Source: JACVRM01 sp963817375 (GTDB taxonomy: Bacteria; Actinomycetota; Thermoleophilia; Gaiellales; Gaiellaceae). From it: DNA of 64,000 bases. The stretch lies in NCBI GenBank assembly GCA_963817375.1, contig CAWFOB010000007.1:62001-126000 (forward strand), given 5' to 3'. Shown piece after piece: positions 39,853 through 48,747 of this stretch. Made by a program: the position numbers and the translations under genes. Below the pieces are notes generated by a model. That model was not told the origin of the DNA and did no database searches. It saw only the letters and a list, made by a program, of their open reading frames with translations. Positions within the stretch are counted from its first letter, which is position 1, and every line of letters begins with the position of its first letter.

Positions 39853-42800
39853 GTGAGGTTCCGCATCCTGGGGCCGCTGGAAGTCGAGGAGCACGGCCAG
39901 GCCCTGAGGGTCGCAGGCGCCAAGCAGCGCGGCCTGCTCGCGCTTCTGCTGCTGCACGCCGACGAAGCGGTGCCGCGTGACCGCTTGATCGACGAGCTCT
40001 GGGGTGTCAGCCCACCGGACACGGCCCCGACGGCGCTCCAGGTTCACGTGTCGCAGCTGCGCAAGCTGCTCGGCCGCGATGTGATCGTCACGCAGGCGCC
40101 CGGCTACCGGATCCAGCTCGCCGACGGCGAGCTCGACCTCCGGCGCTTCGAGGAGACGGTCGCGCGCGCCCAGGCGGCCGCCCCGGCCGAGGCATCTGCG
40201 CTGCTGGGTGAGGCGCTCGCCCTCTGGCGCGGAGTCCCCTTCGCAGACCTCGACGCCCCATTCGCGCGCGCGGCGCGCGCCCGCTTGGAGGAGCAGCGGG
40301 TGGCCGCGCTGGAGCAGCGGATCGACGCCGACCTCGAGCTCGGCAGGAACGCAGAGCTGGTGCCCGAGCTGGAGGGGCTCGTCCACGAGCACCCGCTGCG
40401 CGAGCGCTTGCGCGGCCAGCTGATGCTCGCCCTCTATCGCGGCGGCCGCCAGGCCGACGCGCTCGACGCCTACCGGACCGGCCGCCGCCTGCTCGACGAT
40501 GAGCTCGGCCTCGAGCCGGGCGAGGGGCTGCGCCGCCTCGAGCGGGCGATCCTCGAGCAGGACGGATCGCTTTCCGGGGCACCCCCGCCGGTACATCCGC
40601 GGCCGCAAGCGGCGCAGGAACCGCACGAGCCGACCGTCGTCCGGCCCGCGCGCCAGCAGCGCAAGACCGTCACGCTCGTCTTCTGCGACCTGGCCGAATC
40701 GACCGCGCTTGGCGACTCCACCGACCCGGAGGTGCTCGAGGGCCGGCTGCGCCGGTACTTCGAGCAGATGCAGACGATCGTCGAGCGGCACGGAGGCACG
40801 GTCGAGAAGTTCATCGGCGATGCGGTGATGGCGGTCTTCGGGGTGCCGGTCGCGCACGAGGACGACGCGTTGCGCGCGCTGCGGGCGGCGGCGGAGATGC
40901 GCGACGCGATGCCGCAACTTCAGCTCAAGGCACGCATCGGCGTGAACACCGGCGAGATCCTGACGAGCAAGCGCGGCACGCTCGTCACCGGCGACGCCGT
41001 GAACGTCGCCGCGCGGCTGGAGCAGGCGGCTGCGCCGGGGGAGGTGCTCGTCGGCGCGTCGACGCGGGCGCTGGTCGGCAGCGCGGCCGAGGCGGAGGAG
41101 GTCGAGCCGCTCGATCTGAGAGGCAAGTCTGAGCGGGTGCCGGCGTTCCGCCTGGTGGCCGTCGGCGAGGCGCCCGACCGCGTGCACGACCGGCCCTTTG
41201 TCGGACGCCGCCGCGAGGTCGACCTCCTCCGTGACGCGTGGGCGCGGGCGACCGGGCAAGGCGCGTGCGAGCTCGTCACGGTGGTTGGCGAGGCCGGCGT
41301 CGGCAAGTCGCGCCTGGTCGCCGAGGCGCTCGCCGGGATCGACGCCCGGGTCACGCGCGCACGCTGCCTTCCGTACGGAGACGGCATCACCTACTGGCCC
41401 GTCGTCGAAGTGATCAAGCAGCTCGCTGCGCTGCCCTCGGACGAGGATGCAGCGGCCGCGCTGCGCTCGCTCCTCGGCGAGATCGACCGCCCGACGGGCG
41501 CGGACGAGATCGCGTGGGCGTTCCGAAAGCTGCTGGAGGAACAGGCGCCGCTTGTCGTCTGCTTCGACGACCTGCAGTGGGGTGAGGAGACGTTCCTCGA
41601 GCTCGTCGAGTCGACGGGCCTGCTGTCGGCCGGCGCGCCGGTGCTCCTGCTGTGCATGGCCCGGCCGGAGCTGCTCGAGCGCCGCCCGTCGTGGCCCGGA
41701 TCGCTCCGTCTGGAGCCGCTTCCGCCCGACGCGGCGGAGGCGCTGATCGGGCAGTCGCTGCCGGAGGAGGTGCGGACGCGCATCGCCGACAGGGCAGGCG
41801 GGAACCCGCTCTTCATCACGGAGATGCTGGCGCTCGCGACGGCCGGCGGCGAGCTCGAGGTGCCGCCGACGCTGCGCGCGCTGCTCACGGCCCGGCTCGA
41901 CCAGCTCGAGCCGCAGGAGCGGGCGGTGCTCGAGCGGGGCGCGGTCGAGGGCGAGGTCTTCCACCGCGGCGCCGTGCAGGCGCTCGCCCCGGACGAGACG
42001 GAGGTGCTGCCGAGACTCTCCGCGCTCGTCCGGCACGAGCTGATCCGGCCTGACCGGCCGCAGTTCCCGGGCGAGGACGGCTTCCGCTTCCGCCACCTGC
42101 TCATCCGCGACGCCGCCTACGACGCCCTTCCGAAGACGGTCCGAGCAGACCTCCACGGGCGCTTCGCCGGCTGGCTCGAGAGCAAGACGACCCTCGTCGA
42201 GCAGGACGAGCTCACCGGCTACCACCTCGAGCAAGCCGTCCGTTACCAGGCGGAGCTGGGCGAGCCAGACCATGCGCTCACGCTGCGAGCCGGCGACCGG
42301 CTGCTCGCAGCTGGCCGGCGGGCCCTCGACCGCGACGACGCGCGCGCTGCGGCGGCGCTGCTCGAGCGCGCGCTCACGCTGACGCGGCCGCTCCGGCCCG
42401 AGGTACATGCCGAGCTCGACCTCGCCCGGGCGCTCATGCAGGAGCCGGCGCGAGCTGCCGCGATCTGCGACGAGGCGGCGGTGCAGGCCGCAGATGCCGG
42501 CGACGAGACCGGCGAAGCCCTGGCGAGGGCGATGGCCCTGTTCTACGGCATCATGCTCGCTCCCGGCTCGCTCGACGAGCTGGAGAGGCTGCTCCTCGAG
42601 GTGCGGCCCCGGCTTGAGGCGATGGACGATCACGCCGGGCTGGCGCAGGTGTGGTGGGCGCTCGGGTTCGGGGTGGCGAACGGGCGTGGCCGTCCAGATG
42701 ACTGGGCCGCAGCATCCCAGCGGGCGTATCGCCACAGCCGCCTGTCCGGCCGAGCGGCGACGCCGCCGCCGGATCTCGGAGCCGCCCTGTGCGTCGGATC

Positions 42801-43481
42801 CCGGCCCGCCGACGAGGCACTCGAGATCCTCGAGCGCCAGCTCGCAGAGACGCCGTCGGCCTGGCTCCAACTCAACCGCGGCTGGCTGCTCGCGATGCTC
42901 GGTCGCGGCGAGGAGGCGGCGCTCGCCGGGGAGGCGTACGAGAGGCTCCGTGAGCAGGACGATGCCCAGTGGGGGAGTGGATGCTCGCCGAGATCTCCGC
43001 CCTCGCGGGCGATTACGAGGACGCGACCAACCGTCTGCGCGGGCTGTGCGAGTGGATCGAGTCGATGCAGCAGTTCACGTTTCTGCCCTACTACCTCGCC
43101 CGACTTGGGCGTTTGCTCTGCCTGCTGGGGAGCTTCGACGAAGCAGAGCGGTTCCTGGAACGCGCAGGGGCCCTTGAAGCCGAAAGCACGACGGCATCAG
43201 ACCGCCTCTGGGGCGGCTCGCTGGCGCGCGTCCACGCGCACCGTGGCGAGCTGGCCGAAGCCGAGCGGCTAGCACGCGAGGCGGTGGCGGGGAGCGAGCA
43301 AACTCAGTGGCTCAACGAACAGTGCCTCACCCTGTGGGACCTGGCTGAGGTTCTGGCGGCGGCGGATCGCCCCGACGAGGCGGCCGCGGCGTTCGAGCAG
43401 GCACTCGAACGCTGCGAACGCAAGAAGAACCTCGCACTGGCCGCCCAGGTGCGCGAGCGGAGGGACAGCCTCCTAGGCTGA
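39853..43481 (+). CDS. SARP/BTAD regulator fused to class III adenylate cyclase, AAA ATPase and TPRs; frame broken near 42972
   Basis: About 1209 aa across one -1 break in a G run at 42971-42975. Order: OmpR-like winged helix (residues 1-95, KVAGAKQ-type start RVAGAKQRGLLALLLLHADE), BTAD helical domain (to about 245), and a class III cyclase (about 265-435) with both metal Asp (FCDLAESTALG, FIGDAVMAVFG), adenine-type Lys (VEKFIGD) and GDAVNVAARL. A P-loop ATPase follows (Walker A GEAGVGKSRLV near 477; VVCFDDLQW), then TPR-like helices. It should bind DNA, make cAMP and act as an ATP switch. GTG start with AAAGGAGG 12 bases upstream. The BMP-like gene follows 4 bases after its stop. Confidence 0.87.
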
Positions 43482-43485
43482 TCGC

Positions 43486-44481
43486 ATGCGCCGGGCGCTC
43501 CTCATGCTGGTGGCCGTGCTGGCGACGGTGTCGCTCGCCGCCGGCGAGGGCGCGCCCGCCACGTCCCAGCTCCGGGTCGGCTATGTCGTCGGCGCCGGCT
43601 ACACGCCCGATCGCACCAATCTCTTCGGGCTCCCGTACGACGGCTTCATCCGCGCCGTCGAGGCGCTCGGCGTCCAGGGCCGGGTGCTCCAGGCGGCTCC
43701 GAACCAGGACGCGACCGGCCCCCTCAGCCTCCTGGCCCGGCAGCGGTACGACCTCGTCATCGTCGGTCTGCCGGCGACCGACGCGACGGTGGCCGTGGCG
43801 CGCCGGTTCCCCGGGACGAAGTTCCTCGTGCCCGACGCGTCACGGCGAGACCTCACGCGCCCGCCGAAGAACATCCAGGGCACCGTGTTCCGGACCGAGC
43901 AGGCGGGCTACCTCGCGGGCTACCTGGCCGCCCTGATGGAGAAACGGCGGCCCGGCCGCGACGTGATCGGCGCGGTCGGCGGCTACCGGTTTCCCGGAGT
44001 CGACCGCTGGATCGTCGGCTACCGCGCGGGCGCGAAGCGCGCGGACCCGGGCATCGTCGTGATCAACACCTATTCGAACAACTTCTCGAACCCGACCAAG
44101 TGCCACGCCGTCGCCCTCGACCAGATCGCCAAGGGCGCGGGGGTTCTCTTCAACGTGGCCGGCGGCTGCGGGCTCGGCACGCTCGACGCCGCCAGGGAGA
44201 AGGGCGTCTGGGGAGTCGGCGTCGACGTCGACCAGTCGTTCCTGGGGCGCCACATCCTGACAAGTGCCCTCAGCCGGCCCGACGTGGCGATCCGCGACGC
44301 GATGGATCGGCTCGCGCGCGGCACCTTCACGACGGGCGGCGACACCGTCTTCGATCTGGGTAACCGCGGCGTCGGGCTGGGAAAGATCAGCCCCGAGGTG
44401 CCGGCCCCGCTCCTCCGGAAGCTGGACGCCGTCCGGCGACAGATCATCGCCGGCAGGATCAGGGTCCCGCGGGTCACCTGA
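43486..44481 (+). CDS. BMP-family periplasmic/lipid-side binding protein, orphan
   Basis: 331 aa with a signal peptide (LLMLVAVLATVSLAAGEG). The core follows the BMP/Med family, which binds nucleosides and similar ligands: VGYVVGAGYTPDRTNLF, YDLVIVGLPATDATV, GTVFRTEQAGYLAGYLAALM, VGGYRFPGVDRWIVGYRAGA, VLFNVAGGCGLGTL and VGVDVDQS. No lipobox Cys is present. No ABC permease or ATPase lies in the surrounding 20 kb. It begins just after the SARP-cyclase stop, so it is probably co-expressed as a sensor component instead of a transporter part. It overlaps the convergent SARP gene by 8 nt. Confidence 0.82.
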   Translation: MRRALLMLVAVLATVSLAAGEGAPATSQLRVGYVVGAGYTPDRTNLFGLPYDGFIRAVEALGVQGRVLQAAPNQDATGPLSLLARQRYDLVIVGLPATDATVAVARRFPGTKFLVPDASRRDLTRPPKNIQGTVFRTEQAGYLAGYLAALMEKRRPGRDVIGAVGGYRFPGVDRWIVGYRAGAKRADPGIVVINTYSNNFSNPTKCHAVALDQIAKGAGVLFNVAGGCGLGTLDAAREKGVWGVGVDVDQSFLGRHILTSALSRPDVAIRDAMDRLARGTFTTGGDTVFDLGNRGVGLGKISPEVPAPLLRKLDAVRRQIIAGRIRVPRVT

Positions 44482-46795
44482 ACGGCTGTTCCTGGACGCC
44501 GACCCAGACGGTGCCGTCCGCAGCGGCTACCGAGATCGGGTGGTACGCAACCGTGGTGACGAGGTCCGGCACCGGAGCCTTCTCGTCGATGCGCCAGACC
44601 CGGCCCTGCGCGTGGTCGACCGCCCAGATCACACCGTCCCCGGCGGCGATGGCGGTCAGGAACGACTTCGGCAGCGACACCGACGCCGTCAGCGTGGCTG
44701 TGGCCGGGTCGAACTCGGCGACCTGCGGCGTGTCGGTGTAGAGGATCAGCCACAGGGCTTCCGCGGTGACGACGGGCGAGAATGCCGCGCCGGGAACCGG
44801 TGCGGTTGTGAGCTTCCCCGAGCCCTCGTCGACGCGGACGATCCGCTCGTCCTCGAGGCTCACCCAGACATTGCCTCCGCCGGCTCCGAGGTCGACCGGG
44901 TTCCCCGGGAGTGACACCCGCCGGCGAAGCCGGTTCGTCGCCGGGTCGATCTCGAGCAGCTGCCGCCCGCGCGTCACCCAGATGCCCTTGGTGCCGGCTG
45001 CGACGAAGAAGATGGGCTTCGGCCTGAGCGGATCCGCGTTGCCGAACTGCAGCTCCGCCTGGATCGCACCCTGCGCCGGATCGATGCGGAACAGGGTTTC
45101 GTCATTGCCGCCGGCCACCCACACCGAGCCGAAGCCGGTGGCCAGCGCGTTCACATCCGCGCCGAGACCGATCCTCTTCACGATCCGGTGCTGCTTCGGA
45201 TCGATGCGCGAGACGATCCCGTCGTCCGCGTTCGCGACCCACACGCCCTCGGCGCCCGCGGTGACCGCGACAGGGCGCCCCCCGATCGGCACGTCGCCGA
45301 CCGGCTTGCCGGTGCCCGCGTCGATCGCGACGACGGAGTTCGGGAGCACGGCGATGTCGCCCGAGCCCGAGCCGCCCGTGACGGCGAGGACGATTGCGAC
45401 CAGCGCGGCCACGACGAGGAGCCCGCCGGCCACGGCGACGACCCGTGAGCGGCGGAAGAGCCGAACGCGCCGCTCCTCGGTCTCGAGCGCCGCACCGGCG
45501 GCCTCTGCGAGCTCTTGCTCGCGGCCACCGATGGTCATCACGCGCGCGGCACCGCCCGGGTCGAGCGGTGGGAAGGTGTCCGGGAGGCCAGGAGCCGTCA
45601 GCTGGAAGACGTGCTCGGGGCGCTCGAGGTCTCGAAGCCGGTACTCGCCGAGATCCTCGTACGCAACGTCCTCGAGGGCGCCGCCGACGAGGTCCCTCGT
45701 CGCTGAGGAGATCAGCGTCTGGCCGCCGTGAGCAGCACCGGAGATCCGCGCGGCTCGGACGACATCGAGGCCGTGGTAGCCGGTCTCGCCGGTGTGGATG
45801 CCGATCCTGACTCGCACGTCCGCCTGTCCGACGGCTCGCTGGAGGTCAACCGCGCCGCGAACGGCGTCCCGTGCCCGGCGGAAGGCGAAGAAGAACGCGT
45901 CTCCCTCGGTGTCGATCGCCTCACCGCCGTTCCGCTCGAGCGTGTCGCGCACGAGCCTGTCGTGCTGCGCGACCGCCTCCTCGTTCAGCCGCGGCCCGCC
46001 CTCGATGTCCGTGAACAGGAACGTCGCCGTGCCGGCCGGCGCCCACGCCGCGGGCTGCCTCGCGGTCGGCGGCGACAGCGACTCGTCCTGCTCGAGGATC
46101 GCGCGCTCGAGGCGGCGCAGGTCCTCGCCCGGCTCGAGGCCGAGCTCCTCGTCGAGCAGCCGGCGGCCGGACTGGTAGACGGCGAGCGCGTCGGCCTGGC
46201 GCCCGCAGCGGTAGAGGGCGAGCATCAGCTGGCCGCGCAATCGCTCGCGGTGCGGATGGCCGCGCACGAGGCCCTCCAGCTCCGGCACGAGCTGGGCGTG
46301 CCGGCCGACCTCGAGGTCGGCGTCGATGCGCTGCTCGAGCGCGGCGAGGCGCTGCTCCTCGAGCCGCGCGCGCTCCGCGCGTGCGAAGGGCGCGTCGAGC
46401 TCCGCGAGCGGTGGGCCGCGCCAGAGCGCGAGCGCCTCCCGGAGCACCTCTGCCGCCTCGGCGGGCGGCTCGTCCCGTGCCCGTGCGACCGCGGTCTCGA
46501 AGCGATCGAGATCAAGCTCGCCCTCGCCGACGCGCACCAGGTAGCCGGGCGACTGCGTGACGATCGCGTCGCGGCCGAGCGCCTTGCGGAGCTGCGAGAC
46601 GTGCACCTGGATCGCGGTCGCCGCCGTCTCGGGCGGCTCCTCGCCCCAGAGCTCGTCGATCAGGCGCTCGCGCGGGACGACCTCGTTCGCGTGCAGGAGC
46701 AGGAGGGCGAGGAGGCCGCGCTGCTTCGCGCCTGCGACCTTGAGGCTGCGGCCGTCGTCGGAGACCTCGAGCGGTCCGAGGATCCGGAACTCCAT
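44474..46795 (-). CDS. membrane SARP/BTAD regulator with cyclase-like domain and outside beta-propeller
   Basis: 773 aa. A winged helix and BTAD domain (residues 1-250) closely resemble those of the gene at 39853. A class III cyclase-like domain follows (about 255-400) with metal Asp in FLFTDIEGG and TEGDAFFFAF. The adenine-type Lys is missing and the catalytic Asn position is Val (GLDVVRAARI), so activity is doubtful. One membrane span (about 453-475) leads to an outside six- or seven-bladed propeller of YVTN-like repeats (EGVWVANADDGIVSRIDP, GSVWVAGGNDETLFRIDP, GNVWVSLEDERIVRVDEG). It could pass an external signal straight to DNA. No ribosome site precedes the ATG; the transcript appears leaderless. 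Confidence 0.85.
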   Translation of the reverse strand: MEFRILGPLEVSDDGRSLKVAGAKQRGLLALLLLHANEVVPRERLIDELWGEEPPETAATAIQVHVSQLRKALGRDAIVTQSPGYLVRVGEGELDLDRFETAVARARDEPPAEAAEVLREALALWRGPPLAELDAPFARAERARLEEQRLAALEQRIDADLEVGRHAQLVPELEGLVRGHPHRERLRGQLMLALYRCGRQADALAVYQSGRRLLDEELGLEPGEDLRRLERAILEQDESLSPPTARQPAAWAPAGTATFLFTDIEGGPRLNEEAVAQHDRLVRDTLERNGGEAIDTEGDAFFFAFRRARDAVRGAVDLQRAVGQADVRVRIGIHTGETGYHGLDVVRAARISGAAHGGQTLISSATRDLVGGALEDVAYEDLGEYRLRDLERPEHVFQLTAPGLPDTFPPLDPGGAARVMTIGGREQELAEAAGAALETEERRVRLFRRSRVVAVAGGLLVVAALVAIVLAVTGGSGSGDIAVLPNSVVAIDAGTGKPVGDVPIGGRPVAVTAGAEGVWVANADDGIVSRIDPKQHRIVKRIGLGADVNALATGFGSVWVAGGNDETLFRIDPAQGAIQAELQFGNADPLRPKPIFFVAAGTKGIWVTRGRQLLEIDPATNRLRRRVSLPGNPVDLGAGGGNVWVSLEDERIVRVDEGSGKLTTAPVPGAAFSPVVTAEALWLILYTDTPQVAEFDPATATLTASVSLPKSFLTAIAAGDGVIWAVDHAQGRVWRIDEKAPVPDLVTTVAYHPISVAAADGTVWVGVQEQPFR

Positions 46796-46831
46796 GCGCT
46801 CTTTTAGCCCCTTGGGTTCCGGTGTGCAAAG
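46796..46831 (-). promoter_or_regulatory. conserved 36-bp promoter element, copy 2 (leaderless start)
   Basis: Reading on the minus strand, TTGCAC, 17 bases, then TAAAAG, then AGCGC and directly the ATG at 46795. A start site 6 bases after the -10 would fall on the A of the ATG, so the mRNA would have no leader, matching the absence of a Shine-Dalgarno. Thirty-two of 36 bases equal the element at 39775-39810. Confidence 0.65.
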
Positions 46832-46835
46832 ACGC

Positions 46836-46860
46836 GGAGCCGGCGGTGGCCGCCGGCTCC
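46836..46860 (-). terminator. 11-bp hairpin upstream of the SARP promoter
   Basis: GGAGCCGGCGG (46836-46846) pairs with CCGCCGGCTCC (46850-46860) around TGG. It lies just upstream of the -35 of the minus-strand promoter and may insulate it. No T tract is present on either strand. Confidence 0.45.
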
Positions 46861-46963
46861 GCGCGGTTCAGCTCGTCTTGTAGGCGCCCCGCATTGACGA
46901 GGTGGGGCCCGAGGCCGCTTTAGGGCCGGGCGCGCTGAACCGAATTTGCGGTTAACTGCCGCC

Positions 46964-47296
46964 GTGGATCCGGAACGGGCACGGCAACGGCTGGAGGAAG
47001 AGCGCACACGCATCGAGGCCGCGCTGCGCCGGCTCGGCTATCTCGAGGGCGACGACGAGATCGCCGACGAGAACGACCCGGCAGACCATGCCACCGACCT
47101 GGCGGAGGACGAGCTCGAGGAAGGGCTCGCCGAAGATCTCCAGGAGCAGCTCGCGGCCATAGGACGCGCGGAGGAGCGCCTCGCGGCAGGCACCTACGGC
47201 CGGTCGATCGTCAGCGGGGAGCCGATCCCCGACGGACGGCTCGAGGCCGTGCCGTGGGCCGAGCGCACCGTGGACGAAGAGCAGCGCCCGCTGTAG
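46964..47296 (+). CDS. TraR/DksA-like protein lacking the zinc cysteines
   Basis: 110 aa from GTG 46964 (VDPERARQRLEEERTRIEAAL); a TTG at 46946 is in frame but less likely. A coiled-coil hairpin with acidic tip (GDDEIADENDPADHATDLAEDE) leads to LAAGTYGRSIVSGEPIPDGRLEAVPWAERT. In DksA/TraR proteins this last segment is normally GxYGxCxxCGxxIPxxRLxAxPxA. Here both Cys of the first pair are Ser, and the second pair is absent. The coil could still enter the RNA polymerase secondary channel, but zinc binding is lost. It is divergent from the SARP gene. Confidence 0.75.
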   Translation: MDPERARQRLEEERTRIEAALRRLGYLEGDDEIADENDPADHATDLAEDELEEGLAEDLQEQLAAIGRAEERLAAGTYGRSIVSGEPIPDGRLEAVPWAERTVDEEQRPL

Positions 47297-47419
47297 CGGT
47301 CAAGCTGCTGCCGCCGTCGGCGCTCGAGCACGCGCGCCGCCCGGCATGTGGCAATGCGCGCGATTCGTGCGGGAAATTCGCGAAGGCGCCGGGGGGACGC
47401 CGGCCGCAGAATCGGCGCG

Positions 47420-47659
47420 ATGACCCTTCGCGCTGCCGCGACGTTCACGGTGGTCGACTCCGGCGGGCGCACCGTCGGCACGGTCGCCGCGCCGATGTAC
47501 GGGTCGTCCCCCGAGATCCCCGACGCGGCCGACGTCCGTGCGGGACTGCGCGGGCGAAAGCACTTCATCGTCCCGAACGCGGCCGTGCGCTCGGTCGACC
47601 CGGCTGCCCGCGTCGTCCGTCTCCGCGTTCCGCGGCGGAAGCTGGTGCGCTTCCTCTAG
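47420..47659 (+). CDS. small PRC-barrel-like hypothetical protein
   Basis: 79 aa from ATG 47420. It begins TFTVVDSGGRTVGTVAAPMY and ends KHFIVPNAAVRSVDPAARVV plus LRVPRRKLVRF, a small beta-rich protein reminiscent of PRC-barrel domains (a strand, a phosphorylation-like turn, then a V-P-x-x-A-V strand). The family assignment is weak. A truncated copy of its 5' end lies before tRNA-Thr at 33.8 kb. It overlaps the stop of the convergent MerR gene by 4 nt. Confidence 0.5.
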   Translation: MTLRAAATFTVVDSGGRTVGTVAAPMYGSSPEIPDAADVRAGLRGRKHFIVPNAAVRSVDPAARVVRLRVPRRKLVRFL

Positions 47660-48105
47660 CTGCCGAGCTCGGCGCGGCGCTGCTGCAGCCGCCCGAGCTT
47701 GCTCTCGAGCTCCGCGGCGAAGTCCGCGACGGCCGCCTGGCGCTTGTGCACCAGCTCGAGCTGCTGCTCGACGATCGGGATCGCGGCCTCGATGATGCGC
47801 AGCCGCTCGCGGTCGCTCGTCGTCTCGGCGTACTCGCTGCGCAGCTCGGCCCGTGCCTCCTCGGCCTCGGTGAGCGCGACCAGCTCCTCGAGCGTGAGCC
47901 CGAGCAGGTCGCGCAGGCGGATGAGCTCCTGGAGCCGTGCAATGTCGCCCTCGGTGTAGACGCGGTGCTTGCCTTTCGCCCGCTCGGAGCTCGCCCCGAG
48001 CAGGCCGAGCTCTTCGTAGTAGCGGATCGTCCGCGTGGTGATGCCGACGCGCTCGGCGACCTCTCCGATGCGGTACGGGCGCTCGACGGCCTTGGTGCTG
48101 CTCAT
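47656..48105 (-). CDS. MerR-family transcriptional regulator
   Basis: 149 aa from ATG 48105 (MSSTKAVERPYRIGEVAERV). The MerR winged helix-turn-helix (GITTRTIRYYEELGLL), the wing (GKHRVYTEGDIARLQEL) and the long dimerisation helix with an acidic segment (LVALTEAEEARAEL) are clear. The C-terminal part is all helix, with no Cys for metal binding, so it is not a metal-sensor type. Upstream, ACGTTGACGT at 48204-48213 could be part of its operator. Confidence 0.9.
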   Translation of the reverse strand: MSSTKAVERPYRIGEVAERVGITTRTIRYYEELGLLGASSERAKGKHRVYTEGDIARLQELIRLRDLLGLTLEELVALTEAEEARAELRSEYAETTSDRERLRIIEAAIPIVEQQLELVHKRQAAVADFAAELESKLGRLQQRRAELGS

Positions 48106-48290
48106 GTGATCCTGGAGCTCGTCCCGATGAACACGCACGACAGGATGACGGCCCCGATGACCGTCATGCGTGAACTCGCGATGACGAGCGCGTAGCTTTT
48201 TTCACGTTGACGTTAGGTTAGCGGCGATCGGTCACCGCGGACATGGCCCCCGCCGAGCTGTCCAGGCGGCGGCGCCGGTAGCGTGGGCGG

Positions 48291-48737
48291 ATGCCGGGTA
48301 TCGAGCTCCGCGGGGTCGAGCACGACGACCTCGAGATCCTCTACGAGCATCAGCTCGACCCGGAGGCGGCCACGATGGCCGGCTTTCCCTCGCGCGACCA
48401 CGACGCCTTCATGAGCCACTGGGCCGGAATCATGGCCGACCCGAACTTGCTCGCCTTCGCGATCGTCGCCGACGGCGAGCTCGCGGGCAGCCTCGCCGTC
48501 TTCCCCGACGTCGGCAAGCGCGCGGTCGGGTACTGGATCGGCCGCGAGTTCTGGGGGCGGGGTATCGCGACCCAGGCGCTCCGGCTCTTCCTGGCCGGCT
48601 TCGCCGAGCGCCCGCTGCACGCGTGGGTGATCGCGACGAACGTCGCATCGATCCGGGTGCTGGAGAAGTGCGGCTTCCGGCCCGCCGACGACGCGGCCGT
48701 CGAGCCGGGCGAGCTGCTCTTCCGTCTCGACATCTAG
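48291..48737 (+). CDS. GNAT family N-acetyltransferase
   Basis: 148 aa. The RimJ-like layout includes IELRGVEHDDLEILYEHQLD, the acetyl-CoA loop VGYWIGREFWGRGIATQAL (R/Q-x-x-G-x-G/A) and the C-terminal strand ATNVASIRVLEKCGFR. The acceptor (protein N-terminus, antibiotic or small molecule) cannot be told. It is followed 10 bases later by the flavin-binding protein gene. Confidence 0.87.
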   Translation: MPGIELRGVEHDDLEILYEHQLDPEAATMAGFPSRDHDAFMSHWAGIMADPNLLAFAIVADGELAGSLAVFPDVGKRAVGYWIGREFWGRGIATQALRLFLAGFAERPLHAWVIATNVASIRVLEKCGFRPADDAAVEPGELLFRLDI

Positions 48738-48747
48738 GTTTGCGCGG

